Below are positions 1 to 6,839 of a DNA stretch of 27,277 nt, piece after piece (position 1 is the first letter of the stretch; every line of letters starts with the position of its first letter). The stretch spans positions 1 through 27,277 of the forward strand of contig CAYOPE010000012.1 of NCBI GenBank assembly GCA_964405805.1, read 5' to 3'. The DNA is from CAYOPE01 sp964405805. Its GTDB lineage: Bacteria; Patescibacteriota; Doudnabacteria; UBA920; O2-02-FULL-48-8. Below the pieces are notes generated by a model, which was not told where the DNA came from, searched no databases, and saw only the letters and a list, made by a program, of their open reading frames with translations. Made by a program: the position numbers and the translations under genes.

Positions 1-363
1 TCTGCGTAAAATATGCTTTCGCAAGCGATTCTTGTCAATCATATTATAATCTGCATCACGAATAACTTTTTCTGGCTCTTTTTCCATGCGCTCTGCTAGA
101 GTTTTCGTGTAAAGTCCACCCGGGTAACCAGAAAATCTGTGATACTTTTTCTGTTCCATCTTGCGACCCGTGACTTTCAGTCTTGCAGCATTCTTGACCA
201 CCACAAAGTCCCCGACATCCATGTGTGGCGTAAAGGTCACTTTGTGCTTGCCACGAAGGACGGTCGCGACTTTCGAAGCTAATCGGCCAAGTGGAATCTT
301 CGAAGCATCTGCTTCGTACCAGGCTCGCTTAATGTCTCTAGTTTTGGGGATAAAAGTCTTCAT
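1..363 (-). CDS. rplM: 50S ribosomal protein L13 (uL13), 3' end beyond window
   Basis: The reverse strand encodes a protein starting MKTFIPKTRDIKRAWYEADA and running open for 121 codons to the window edge. The family is usually about 140 residues, so roughly the last 20 are missing. The typical L13 blocks are visible: the early W-Y-x-x-D-A segment, IPLGRLAS, then the stretch around THMDVGDFVVVKNA-like residues and the YHRFSGYPGG turn. L13 is an early-assembling 23S rRNA-binding protein of the large subunit. The ATG follows the rplQ TAA stop after one base, so translation is probably coupled and the gene is the next member of the ribosomal operon. rplM after rplQ is a common bacterial order; rpsI would be expected beyond the edge. 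Confidence 0.95.
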   Translation of the reverse strand, partial: MKTFIPKTRDIKRAWYEADASKIPLGRLASKVATVLRGKHKVTFTPHMDVGDFVVVKNAARLKVTGRKMEQKKYHRFSGYPGGLYTKTLAERMEKEPEKVIRDADYNMIDKNRLRKHILRR

Positions 364-364
364 G

Positions 365-709
365 TTATTCAACTAGCTCTAACATTACTCTCGGCATGCC
401 GTCTTTGGCCTTGCCGATTCTAACTATTCTCGTATAGCCACCAGCTCTGCTCTTGTATCGAGGACCCAGCACTTCAATCACTTTTCGAGCCGCGTTCTGA
501 GGCAATGCTGCGAAAATCTGGCGTTTGTTATGCAAATCTTCCTTTTTGCCTTTCGTAATCAACTTCTCGACCAAAGATCTAGCAATCTTGGCGCGCGCTT
601 CAGTAGTCTGAATTTTCTCATAGACAATCGCAGACGCAGCTAAAGTCCGAACCAGCTTCCTGGCATGATCCCGTCCTTTACCGATTTTAGCTTTCTTACG
701 ATGTCGCAC
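365..709 (-). CDS. rplQ: 50S ribosomal protein L17 (bL17)
   Basis: A 114-residue protein beginning MRHRKKAKIGKGRDHARKLV, the standard L17 N-terminus, and ending in the normal family position (114 residues is close to the usual length). It binds 23S rRNA around the exit-tunnel side of the large subunit. The start is GTG, and its G is shared with the TAG stop of rpoA (TAGTG), a one-base overlap typical of translational coupling. An AAAGGA stretch a few bases upstream may serve as a weak SD. It lies directly after rpoA as in most bacteria. Confidence 0.96.
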   Translation of the reverse strand: MRHRKKAKIGKGRDHARKLVRTLAASAIVYEKIQTTEARAKIARSLVEKLITKGKKEDLHNKRQIFAALPQNAARKVIEVLGPRYKSRAGGYTRIVRIGKAKDGMPRVMLELVE

Positions 710-1713
710 TATTGTCCTTTGTAGCCAGCAATTAATCTTTCAATCTCTTCGATGGACTTTTCGCCTAGGCCCTCTACGCCCACTAGCTGATCATGGTTCA
801 TAGATGAAAGCTGGGAAATCTTGCTGATGTTGTTTTTCACAAGCGCATTGTACGAACGGTTCGACAGCCCAAGTGATTTCAGATCATCTTCTTCTGGGGT
901 GCGAATGCCTTCATCTGAAGCAGTATCAAGCACTGGTGCATCTGTTTGGTCAAGATTGTCTTTGGCAAACAGGGCAAAGTGCTCCATGAGAATTTTTGCA
1001 GAATGGTCGATCGCGTCTTTGCCGTTTANNNNNNNNNNGAAAAACAGGTAAAATGTTTCATTGGTAATTTTTTAGAATGTGTGGATCGCGTCTTTCCCTT
1101 TAACTGTACCGTCCGTTTCCAGAGTCAAAATCAGCCCGTCATAATTCGTAATCTGTCCCACACGAACGTTACGAATGTCATAATTCACGGATTTCATAGG
1201 GGTGTAAATAGCATCCACAGCGATAACGCCGATCTCTAGTTTTTCGTTTTCGCGCTGCTCCACTGGCACATAGCCGCGGCCAGTGTTTACAGTTACTTCC
1301 ATATCTAGTTCAGCGGATTTGTTATCAAGGGTCGCTAGGTGCAGTCCGGGATTAACTATCTCCACATCTGAATTTTTCTTAAAGTCCGCAGCAGTCACTG
1401 CTTTCTCGCCTTTGACTTTCATCTCGAGCTTCACTGGCTGGTCAGTATGAACTTTCATGCGTAGCTGCTTTAGATTTAAAATAATTTCAATCACGTCTTC
1501 CTTGACGTTTGGGATAGTGGAAAATTCATGGTCCACGCCCCTGATCTTGACTGCTGTCACCGCCGCACCTGGCAGTGAGGACAATAAAATTCGGCGCAGC
1601 GAATTACCCAAGGTTACACCATAACCAGGATAAAGAGGTTCCATGGTCACTCGGTATTTATTTTGTCCGAGTTCTTCAAACGCGACTTTTTTTGGCAGCT
1701 GGATGTTTTCCAT
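709..1713 (-). CDS. rpoA: DNA-directed RNA polymerase subunit alpha, interrupted by an assembly gap
   Basis: The N-terminal domain is encoded at 1072-1713 (213 residues, start ATG; contains YGVTLGNSLRRILLSSLPGA, the alpha dimerisation motif) and the C-terminal domain at 709-987 onward (92 residues; contains the helix-hairpin-helix-like GVEGLGEKSIEEIERLI). Alpha dimerises to nucleate RNA polymerase assembly; its C-terminal domain contacts UP elements and activators. A ten-N gap (1029-1038) separates the halves. The N-terminal half ends ...KGKDAIHTF then stop, while the other side of the gap reads through NGKDAIDHSAKILMEHF, clearly the same place in the protein. The most economical reading is one intact gene whose two contig ends overlap but were not merged, with poor or strain-variant sequence at 1039-1075. 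A genuinely split alpha subunit is much less likely. Confidence 0.9.
1029..1038. other. assembly gap (10 N)
   Basis: Ten ambiguous bases lie inside rpoA. The roughly 60 bases on each side are diverged copies of one another in the same orientation (961-1028 against 1039-1095; both contain ATCGCGTCTTT and ACAGG). The gap therefore probably marks two overlapping contig ends rather than missing DNA. Confidence 0.97.
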
Positions 1714-1741
1714 ATATTTTCTAATTACTTGTTACTAATTA

Positions 1742-2347
1742 CTAACGTGAATAATATTCGACGATAAGTTGAGTGTTTAAACTGGAGTCCAGCTGATCGC
1801 GCGAGGGCTTGGACAAAACTTTTCCGGACAAATTTCTCGGATCCATAGAGATCCACTCTGCGGTCTTCACAGCTGCGAGAGTCGGGGCCAAAGCTTTCAC
1901 GTAGCCTGAGCTCTGCTTACCTTCGCGAAATTTGATCTCATCGCCAACCTTCACCTGAAAAGACGGGATGTTTACTTTTTTGCCATTGACCTCGAAAAAT
2001 CCATGAGAGACGAGCTGTCTGGCTTGTGGTCTGGTCTGAGCAAATCCGAATCGGAACACAACGTTATCTAGTCTCAATTCGAGCATCTGCATGAGAGAGT
2101 CTCCGGTAGCGCCAACTTTTTTACTGGCAATTTCATAAAATCGTCGAAATTGCTTTTCCATCATGCCGTAGATCACTTTGGCCTTCTGCTTTTCGCGAAG
2201 CTGCATACCATACTCAGAGACACGCTGCGGATTCTGTCCGTGCTGTCCTGGTCGATAGTTTCTCTTCGCCAAATACTTCTCAGCTTTCTTGGTGAAAGCC
2301 TGGCCAAACTTCCTGGAGTGTCTAACTTTAGGTCCTGTGTATCTCAT
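1742..2347 (-). CDS. rpsD: 30S ribosomal protein S4 (uS4)
   Basis: A 201-residue protein beginning MRYTGPKVRHSRKFGQAF, the usual length for S4. The central S4 RNA-binding domain is clear: LELRLDNVVFRFGFAQTR followed by ARQLVSHGFFEVNGKKV. The N-terminal zinc-binding cysteines seen in some S4 proteins are absent, so this is the cysteine-free form. S4 starts assembly of the small-subunit body by binding 16S rRNA. It lies between rpsK and rpoA, with a 28-base AT-rich spacer before rpoA made of degenerate TAATTAG-type words. No clear SD is seen upstream of the ATG. Confidence 0.96.
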   Translation of the reverse strand: MRYTGPKVRHSRKFGQAFTKKAEKYLAKRNYRPGQHGQNPQRVSEYGMQLREKQKAKVIYGMMEKQFRRFYEIASKKVGATGDSLMQMLELRLDNVVFRFGFAQTRPQARQLVSHGFFEVNGKKVNIPSFQVKVGDEIKFREGKQSSGYVKALAPTLAAVKTAEWISMDPRNLSGKVLSKPSRDQLDSSLNTQLIVEYYSR

Positions 2348-2355
2348 ATAATTCG

Positions 2356-2802
2356 TTAAACGCGTCTCGCTTTCTTTGGCCTGACTCCGCCATGCGGGAT
2401 CGGAGTTTGGTCTTGAATAGATAATATAGTAAAGCCGCTGCCCTGAAGAGCTCGTACTGCTGACTCGCGTCCAGTGCCAATCCCTTTTACAAATACATCG
2501 ACTTCGTTAAGTCCCGTTTCTTTCAGTCTTCCGATAGTGTCTTCCATAGTTTTCTGAGCTGCATAAGGAGTGGATTTTTTCGAGCCCTTAAACCCTGTAC
2601 GGCCGGCACTGCCCCAACCAATGACATTGCCCGCTACATCAGTGACAGTGATGATGGTGTTGTTATAAGTGGACTGCACGTAAATTTTGCCGCGCGCGAC
2701 TTTGATCTTTGACTTTTTGCGTTTAGGCGCTGCAGCAGTAGCAACTTCTGGCGTTGCCTTGGTCTCTTCTGCTTCAGATGTGGTTGGCTTAGTTTGTCCC
2801 AT
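2356..2802 (-). CDS. rpsK: 30S ribosomal protein S11 (uS11)
   Basis: A 148-residue protein with the S11 core from about residue 38: GKIYVQSTYNNTIITVTDVA, then SAGRTGFKGSKKSTPYAAQ, and the C-terminal PIPHGGVRPKKARRV. The family is usually about 130 residues; the extra length is a low-complexity N-terminal extension rich in Thr, Ala, Glu and Lys that precedes the fold. S11 sits on the platform of the small subunit near the mRNA exit channel. The gene starts three bases after rpsM and is followed closely by rpsD. Confidence 0.96.
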   Translation of the reverse strand: MGQTKPTTSEAEETKATPEVATAAAPKRKKSKIKVARGKIYVQSTYNNTIITVTDVAGNVIGWGSAGRTGFKGSKKSTPYAAQKTMEDTIGRLKETGLNEVDVFVKGIGTGRESAVRALQGSGFTILSIQDQTPIPHGGVRPKKARRV

Positions 2803-2805
2803 AGA

Positions 2806-3201
2806 TTATGTCTTCTCAGCTGAGGCGCGTCGTCCGGAGCCTGCAGTCTTTCTCACGTTTCCTCTGCGAGTGCGCGAGTTGGTCTTGGTTCTCTGACCTC
2901 TGACAGGAAGACCACGGATGTGCCTGAGTCCTTCGTAAGATCCGATTTCTTTTTTCAATTTAATGTTACTAGCAATCTGCTGGCGAAGAGCTCCTTCTAC
3001 CATATAGTTCTTTTCGATAAATTCACGAATCTTAGCCACTTCTGCTTCTGTTAACTCATGAGTTCGCTTGTTTGGATCCACTTTCACAGCAGCCAGAATT
3101 CTCTTCGATCCAGGCCAGCCCACGCCGAAAATATAAGGCAGCGCTGCTTCGATTCTTTTCTGTTGTGGGAGAGTGACTCCGGCGATACGTACGAGTGCCA
3201 T
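2806..3201 (-). CDS. rpsM: 30S ribosomal protein S13 (uS13)
   Basis: A 131-residue protein starting MALVRIAGVTLPQQKRIEAA, with the characteristic YEGLRHIRGLPVRGQRTKTN and TRRGNVRKTAGSGRR C-terminal segments. S13 sits in the head of the small subunit and contacts P-site tRNA and the large subunit. A short AAGG lies upstream of the ATG. It is spaced three bases from the rpmJ stop, in the conserved order rpmJ-rpsM-rpsK-rpsD. Confidence 0.96.
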   Translation of the reverse strand: MALVRIAGVTLPQQKRIEAALPYIFGVGWPGSKRILAAVKVDPNKRTHELTEAEVAKIREFIEKNYMVEGALRQQIASNIKLKKEIGSYEGLRHIRGLPVRGQRTKTNSRTRRGNVRKTAGSGRRASAEKT

Positions 3202-3204
3202 AGG

Positions 3205-3318
3205 TTAACCTTGTCTTTGCTTATGTTTAGGATTTTCACAAATCACAAAAATCACGCCGCGTCTGCGGACGATCTTGCATTTCTTACAAAATGGTTTTAC
3301 TGATGCTCTAACCTTCAT
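3205..3318 (-). CDS. rpmJ: 50S ribosomal protein L36 (bL36)
   Basis: Read from the reverse strand, an ATG at 3318 opens a 37-codon frame ending in TAA at 3205. The product starts MKVRASVKPFCKKCKIVRRR and contains Cys11, Cys14, Cys27 and His32, the zinc-binding C-C-C-H set of L36. The length matches the family (37-38 residues). It is the expected gene between infA and rpsM. Confidence 0.96.
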   Translation of the reverse strand: MKVRASVKPFCKKCKIVRRRGVIFVICENPKHKQRQG

Positions 3319-3411
3319 GAAAATTTTGAATAATTAATTTTGAATTTCGAGTGAAATTAGAATATTTGAATATTTAATATTGATTCAAAATTCTAAATTC
3401 ATAATTCGAAA

Positions 3412-3641
3412 TTATCTCAACCTTCGAATTACTCTGCCTCTTGTTAAATCATACGGAGTTACTTCAACAATAACTTTATCACCTGGAAGAATTCTGATTT
3501 TATTTACTCGCAATTTGCCAGCAATATGAGCCAAAATTATCTGTCCAGACTCAATCTGCACACGAAAAACAGCGTTAGGTAGGGTTTCCACCACCTTACC
3601 CTCAAGTTCAATGGTATTTTTTTGTGGGCCTTGCGTCCCAA
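3412..3641 (-). CDS. infA: translation initiation factor IF-1, N-terminus uncertain (probable 1-nt frame problem)
   Basis: The frame ending at 3412 encodes VVETLPNAVFRVQIESGQ... through GDKVIVEVTPYDLTRGRVIR, an IF-1 OB fold. IF-1 binds the A site of the 30S subunit during initiation. A GTG at 3594 with a GAGGG upstream would give only 60 residues and would cut off the first beta strand, yet the in-frame codons before it read KNTIELEGK, exactly the IF-1 N-terminus. No normal start codon lies in that frame back to the stop near 3691. Adding one A to the seven-A run at 3617-3623 joins it to a TTG at 3641 and gives MGRKAHKKNTIELEGKVVE..., 76 residues against the usual 72. A base-call or assembly deletion, slippage on A7, or a rare ATT start are the alternatives. 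Confidence 0.85.
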
Positions 3642-3687
3642 GATCTTGAGTACCGGTAGAAATATGAGTGTTGTAAATTGCTTGGAT

Positions 3688-3716
3688 ATATTAACAGGAT
3701 TTGGCATCTGTGTCAA
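3688..3716 (-). promoter_or_regulatory. sigma70-type promoter of the infA-rplM operon
   Basis: On the minus strand TTGACA (3711-3716) and TAATAT (3688-3693) are separated by exactly 17 bases, and a TGT precedes the -10, giving an extended -10. Transcription would begin near 3681, about 40 bases before the inferred infA start at 3641. The position shows that the operon begins at infA rather than being read from an upstream secY/map block. Confidence 0.8.
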
Positions 3717-3734
3717 ATCCCCCAGCCTTACGCA

Positions 3735-3755
3735 ATCCTGAACTCGTTTCAGGAT
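3735..3755. repeat. small palindromic element (REP-like)
   Basis: Perfect 8-bp arms ATCCTGAA and TTCAGGAT flank a 5-base loop, followed by T7 on the plus strand. It lies upstream of the infA promoter where no plus-strand gene ends, so it looks like a dispersed palindrome rather than a terminator of a local gene. Confidence 0.6.
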
Positions 3756-3795
3756 CTTTTTTTGGCTTATCTTAGCCAAAATCAAACCAAAATCC

Positions 3796-3824
3796 TGGAC
3801 AAAACCCCGAAAAAGGAGTATAAT
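3796..3824 (+). promoter_or_regulatory. promoter of the 3831-3981 transcript
   Basis: TGGACA (3796-3801) and a perfect TATAAT (3819-3824) are spaced by 17 bases. It faces away from the infA promoter. The predicted start is near 3831. Confidence 0.75.
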
Positions 3825-3830
3825 ATCAAG

Positions 3831-3981
3831 TTGAACTTAGCGGAGGATTTACAAGTTCGAATTCGGTGTCCGAGTGGCAGATCTCTGCTCCCGAGAAATC
3901 GGTCGAGCATGGCAGGTCAGTCCAGGATACCGAACGCCGAAGACCGATGCGCTTTGCAGCCCGTCGGTCTTCTTTTTTTTT
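3831..3981 (+). ncRNA. candidate structured small RNA with an SD but no start codon
   Basis: The transcript bounded by the promoter at 3796-3824 and the terminator at 3939-3981 is about 150 nt and GC-rich relative to its surroundings. It carries GGAGG at 3842-3846, but the codon at the usual spacing is AAG (3853), and no ATG, GTG or TTG follows within normal distance. A long pairing TTCGGTGTCC (3862-3871) with GGATACCGAA (3925-3934), containing one G-U pair, would close a domain holding a GCAG-ATCT-CTGC hairpin (3877-3888) and a CCGA-GAAA-TCGG hairpin with a GNRA loop (3891-3902). No known RNA family was recognised. It could instead be a decayed protein cassette: one frame from 3853 is open but runs into the terminator without a stop. 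Confidence 0.5.
3939..3981 (+). terminator. Rho-independent terminator
   Basis: GAAGACCGA (3939-3947) pairs perfectly with TCGGTCTTC (3964-3972) and is followed by nine T residues. Confidence 0.85.
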
Positions 3982-3989
3982 ACCAATCA

Positions 3990-3998
3990 TGCTAAGAT
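3990..3998 (+). promoter_or_regulatory. extended -10 promoter for the zinc-ribbon gene
   Basis: TGCTAAGAT provides TG-N-TAAGAT; the -35 region falls in the preceding T-run and is poor. It would give a leader of about 26 nt carrying the SD of the 4032 gene. Confidence 0.5.
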
Positions 3999-4031
3999 GA
4001 TTAGCCGTAAGGCATTTCGAGGAGGAGCCAC

Positions 4032-4352
4032 ATGATTCGAGCTCACAGAGCCCCAGATTCGCTGACATTCCGGACCGTCGCACGCGGGAAGCTCGTCTGC
4101 AACCAGAAGCCCTACTCCGAGATGGGCCGCATGAGTCCGGGACAGGCAGAGGCGCTGCGCAAACGCGTCTTCTTCCAAGGAAGTCTGCCGACGAAGCAAA
4201 GGGTCGAAGAAATTCCGGTGGTCGACCTGAACTGGTCCACGATATACATCAATTGCCGGAAATGCGGCCACACCACGTACAGCTACGTGATCGGCCTGAA
4301 CTCCTGCAACCACTGCGGCGCGAAGTTCAGGGTCGTGGATCGTCGGCGGTAA
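4032..4352 (+). CDS. small zinc-ribbon protein of unknown function
   Basis: A 106-residue basic protein with a strong SD (GAGGAGG, 4019-4025) a few bases before the ATG. The C-terminal third has two CxxC knuckles, Cys75-Cys78 (CRKCGH) and Cys92-Cys95 (CNHCGAKF), spaced like a rubredoxin-type zinc ribbon; this suggests nucleic-acid or protein binding but does not name a function. The N-terminal part is rich in Arg and has no recognised motif. The gene is visibly GC-richer than the ribosomal operon and the 4448 gene beside it, stands alone, and ends in its own terminator. It belongs with the other SD-led GC-rich units of this window. I do not recognise the family. Confidence 0.8.
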   Translation: MIRAHRAPDSLTFRTVARGKLVCNQKPYSEMGRMSPGQAEALRKRVFFQGSLPTKQRVEEIPVVDLNWSTIYINCRKCGHTTYSYVIGLNSCNHCGAKFRVVDRRR

Positions 4353-4382
4353 CGATCCTGGACTCCGACACAACACTTAAAA

Positions 4383-4419
4383 GGCCGACGCGCCATGCGC
4401 GTCGGCCTCCTCTTTTTTT
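4383..4419 (+). terminator. strong Rho-independent terminator of the zinc-ribbon gene
   Basis: GGCCGACGCGC (4383-4393) pairs perfectly with GCGCGTCGGCC (4397-4407) around the loop CAT, followed by TCCTC and a T7 run. Confidence 0.92.
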
Positions 4420-4447
4420 CTAATTACTTTTTACTTATTACTAATTA

Positions 4448-6016
4448 CTATTCGCTAATTACTGACTTTATATATACTTTCCCATTCAGCCTCGGGGCTT
4501 TGTGGACGAACCAAGCTGGCCAGAATTCCACTTTCACATCATCAATCTCTGGCTTACTGAGTAAAATTTCTTTTATCTCACTTTCAGTTTTGCCGGCTAA
4601 AATTTTAGACAAATTATTCTCATCAACTTTGTACGCAGCCACAGTAGTAAAGTGTACTTGCAGCACGCCATTACCATTTTTCAGATCGAGATTGCGAAAC
4701 TTCGCATCATACTCACTCTTACCTTCATCCAGAAGATATTTATCAGATGATAGCACTTGATTGATTTTGGTAGTCACCAAATCCTTCACATCCTGATCTC
4801 TAAATGATAGACCCGTCACTTTCGCGATCAAGGTCATGTCAAAATTATCAGTTGCTTCACCTACATTCTTATTCGCGGTCTTGGCCAGAATCTCACGATT
4901 GACTCCGCTTAGGATGAGACGGATCTTCGTTCCACTCTCAGCGCTCAAGTCCGTTTCTGCCTGATTTAGTATATCTTCAGTCAAAACCTCCACGGCCCGA
5001 TCCATGTCTTCTTGAGACAGAACCGCAGTGGCAGTCGCTTTGCCACCTTTTATTTCAGTAGTATTCACAGCATAAACATTTTGGTTGCCTAGCGCTGCAT
5101 TTACAATTTCAAACTTTGTATTCGCGGGCAAGTTATAATCCTCACCTGGCTTCTCAGCCACGATGCCAATCGATCCTGTCGAAGGCGATTTGTCAGAACT
5201 CGTCGGCTTAATTCCAGTTACATCTTTCGTAAATAGATATTTTTTACCATCAACCAAAAGCGAAGTGGTCGAAGCTTTCAGAGTCAGCGTGTGAGTCGTA
5301 AAGTTAAACAAAACGATGCTGCCAGTAGCCTTGGTCCCAGCTAAATTTTTTCCAGTAGTCGGAAAATTTTTCGTCTGCGAGACTTCTTTCGTTATCATAG
5401 TTCCAGGAATTTCTAAGTTATCTGTATCCACTTTCGACACACTTTTATCCACTTTTATCTCAAGGTCTCTGGCCACCTGTTCTGATCGCGCAAACGCCGT
5501 GATCGTAGCCTTAGGCAGTATCACGGCCAGTGCAAAAACCACTACAACTAAAATTACGATCGAAAAAACAAAAAGTTTAAAAAATCGCCTTGAAGGTTTT
5601 CCATGATGAACTGGCTGAGAAACTTTTGGCGTGATAAAAATTCTCGGCTCTTCATCTACTTCCGAATGTTTCAAGCTTATTTTCCGCGAACCGAGGATGT
5701 CTGAAAATCTGGGCTTAACGTCACTTCTGGAGACTCGTACTGGTGACGCCTTCGGCATTTTGACTTCTGTATCACCGACAAGTACCCCGGCTTTCTTAGC
5801 CAAGATTTTCCCGATCTCGTCTTCAGTGGAAACAAAAACTTTTTTACCCAAAGCTTCGCCAGTTCGTTTGAGTAATTTCAAATTATCAGAACTAGTGAGC
5901 AAAACTGAACCATTAGCAATTTCAAACACTACCTCACGATCTTTCAGACTTTTCAGCTGCCTGACGACCGCTGGGATATCGTCTTTTTTTCCTAGTTTGA
6001 TAACTTTTGGAGCCAT
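4448..6016 (-). CDS. membrane-anchored baseplate-J-like protein
   Basis: A 522-residue protein. Residues 1-90 form a soluble N-terminal domain, a basic linker follows, and one hydrophobic segment at about 147-167 is followed by a large, probably extracytoplasmic part. That part has the phage baseplate J style pattern: GSIGIVAEKPGEDYNLPANT (compare the G-x-I-x-x-x-A-x-x-x-G-x-x-x-N-(I/L/V)-P-A-x-T turn of gpJ-like domains), then a helical stretch and a C-terminal alpha/beta part. The assignment rests on this pattern; the role in CPR is not known, with surface or envelope structures a reasonable guess. The last codons, SVISE plus stop, are written in the same TAATTAG-like words that fill the downstream spacer. 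A TGCTAAGAT extended -10 (6027-6035) lies 10 bases before the ATG. Confidence 0.65.
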   Translation of the reverse strand: MAPKVIKLGKKDDIPAVVRQLKSLKDREVVFEIANGSVLLTSSDNLKLLKRTGEALGKKVFVSTEDEIGKILAKKAGVLVGDTEVKMPKASPVRVSRSDVKPRFSDILGSRKISLKHSEVDEEPRIFITPKVSQPVHHGKPSRRFFKLFVFSIVILVVVVFALAVILPKATITAFARSEQVARDLEIKVDKSVSKVDTDNLEIPGTMITKEVSQTKNFPTTGKNLAGTKATGSIVLFNFTTHTLTLKASTTSLLVDGKKYLFTKDVTGIKPTSSDKSPSTGSIGIVAEKPGEDYNLPANTKFEIVNAALGNQNVYAVNTTEIKGGKATATAVLSQEDMDRAVEVLTEDILNQAETDLSAESGTKIRLILSGVNREILAKTANKNVGEATDNFDMTLIAKVTGLSFRDQDVKDLVTTKINQVLSSDKYLLDEGKSEYDAKFRNLDLKNGNGVLQVHFTTVAAYKVDENNLSKILAGKTESEIKEILLSKPEIDDVKVEFWPAWFVHKAPRLNGKVYIKSVISE

Positions 6017-6035
6017 GCTTAGCCTAATCTTAGCA

Positions 6036-6839
6036 TTAAGAGGTAAGAGTGGAAAGCTTTAGCGCGTACTTTTGAGGTTGTCGTAAAAATTCTAGAGAAG
6101 CTGGGTTTTTCACTCCACTGACATACATCGGCACTTCAAGACTGAAGTCGAAATGCTTATACACCACTGACTGAATGTCTTTCATTTTGGCTCCAGGATG
6201 GTTTTGGTAACTTGGATTTGCCACGAACTCGTAAAGTTTCTCATTACCCTTTACCACATAGTACCCCATGCCTCGGTGCTGGGCTATCGGCTCATAAAGT
6301 GGTTTGTAGTCTGAAGACAACCAGTTGGCAGTGACAAGTGGTTCATCGCCAATATTGACCATGACATGACCGTAGTTCGGCGGATAAATAATTTTATCAC
6401 CTGCGTGGGCTTCGATCGCGTAAAAAGAAATCAGATACTGAAAATTTGGATCCATTTTCTGGATGAGAAATAGCGCGTGACCGTTTAAAACTTGATAAAG
6501 CTCGGGATGAGCCAGGTTCCCGCCCTCGATATTTGAGTGGTAGTGTCCGACTGTTTTGTTAAACTCATTACCGAGCATCATGGGTGGTACGATAGTAATA
6601 TCGTAAGTCAGATGCAATCCTTGAATGAGAGTTTTGTGTTCTGGTAAACATAGACCGCGGTATACAAAGTAGGTTTCGTCCCGGTCAGATTTCGCTGAGG
6701 CATTGAGTAAAACTGGCGTCATTTCCGAAAATTTCCTCGCAAAAGTCATAGGAAACTCTTCCATCGGATGGTTGAAATTCAAATGCAGGTCATCAGTTAA
6801 CTCAATCGGCAACCCAGATGTTTTTTGTAAGTCAATCAT
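6036..6839 (-). CDS. pgi: glucose-6-phosphate isomerase, archaeal cupin type
   Basis: A 267-residue cupin. The hallmark is YDITIVPPMMLGNEFNKTVG followed by HYH (His99, His101), then PELYQVLNG (Glu113) and PPNYGHVMVNIGDEP (His158), matching the metal-binding H-x-H...E...H of the Pyrococcus/Thermococcus cupin isomerase. The spacing between the second His and the Glu is about five residues longer than in that enzyme. It interconverts glucose-6-phosphate and fructose-6-phosphate in the cytoplasm using a bound metal. It is unrelated in fold to the usual bacterial Pgi. Its ATG overlaps the alaS stop as ATGA, so the two are translationally coupled. Confidence 0.88.
   Translation of the reverse strand: MIDLQKTSGLPIELTDDLHLNFNHPMEEFPMTFARKFSEMTPVLLNASAKSDRDETYFVYRGLCLPEHKTLIQGLHLTYDITIVPPMMLGNEFNKTVGHYHSNIEGGNLAHPELYQVLNGHALFLIQKMDPNFQYLISFYAIEAHAGDKIIYPPNYGHVMVNIGDEPLVTANWLSSDYKPLYEPIAQHRGMGYYVVKGNEKLYEFVANPSYQNHPGAKMKDIQSVVYKHFDFSLEVPMYVSGVKNPASLEFLRQPQKYALKLSTLTS

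Noticed and set aside
1072..1713. Genuinely split alpha subunit (separate NTD and CTD genes)
   Set aside because: The break coincides with an N gap flanked by two copies of the same sequence, and the second half has no start with SD.
3851..3934. tRNA-like wording (GTTCGAATTC, GGTGTCCGAGTGGC) in the small RNA unit
   Set aside because: The T-loop-like motif lies before the D-arm-like motif, no acceptor stem or anticodon arm can be built, and a permuted tRNA would need matching stems that are absent.
3905..3945. Possible signal recognition particle RNA (GGCAGGTCAGTCC)
   Set aside because: The conserved GGAAGG/AGCAGCC apical loop pair of SRP RNA is not present and the fold differs.
3678..3995. 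105-codon plus-strand open frame
   Set aside because: It starts before the promoter, crosses promoter, SD and terminator, and ends in the next leader; it overlaps the infA promoter on the other strand.
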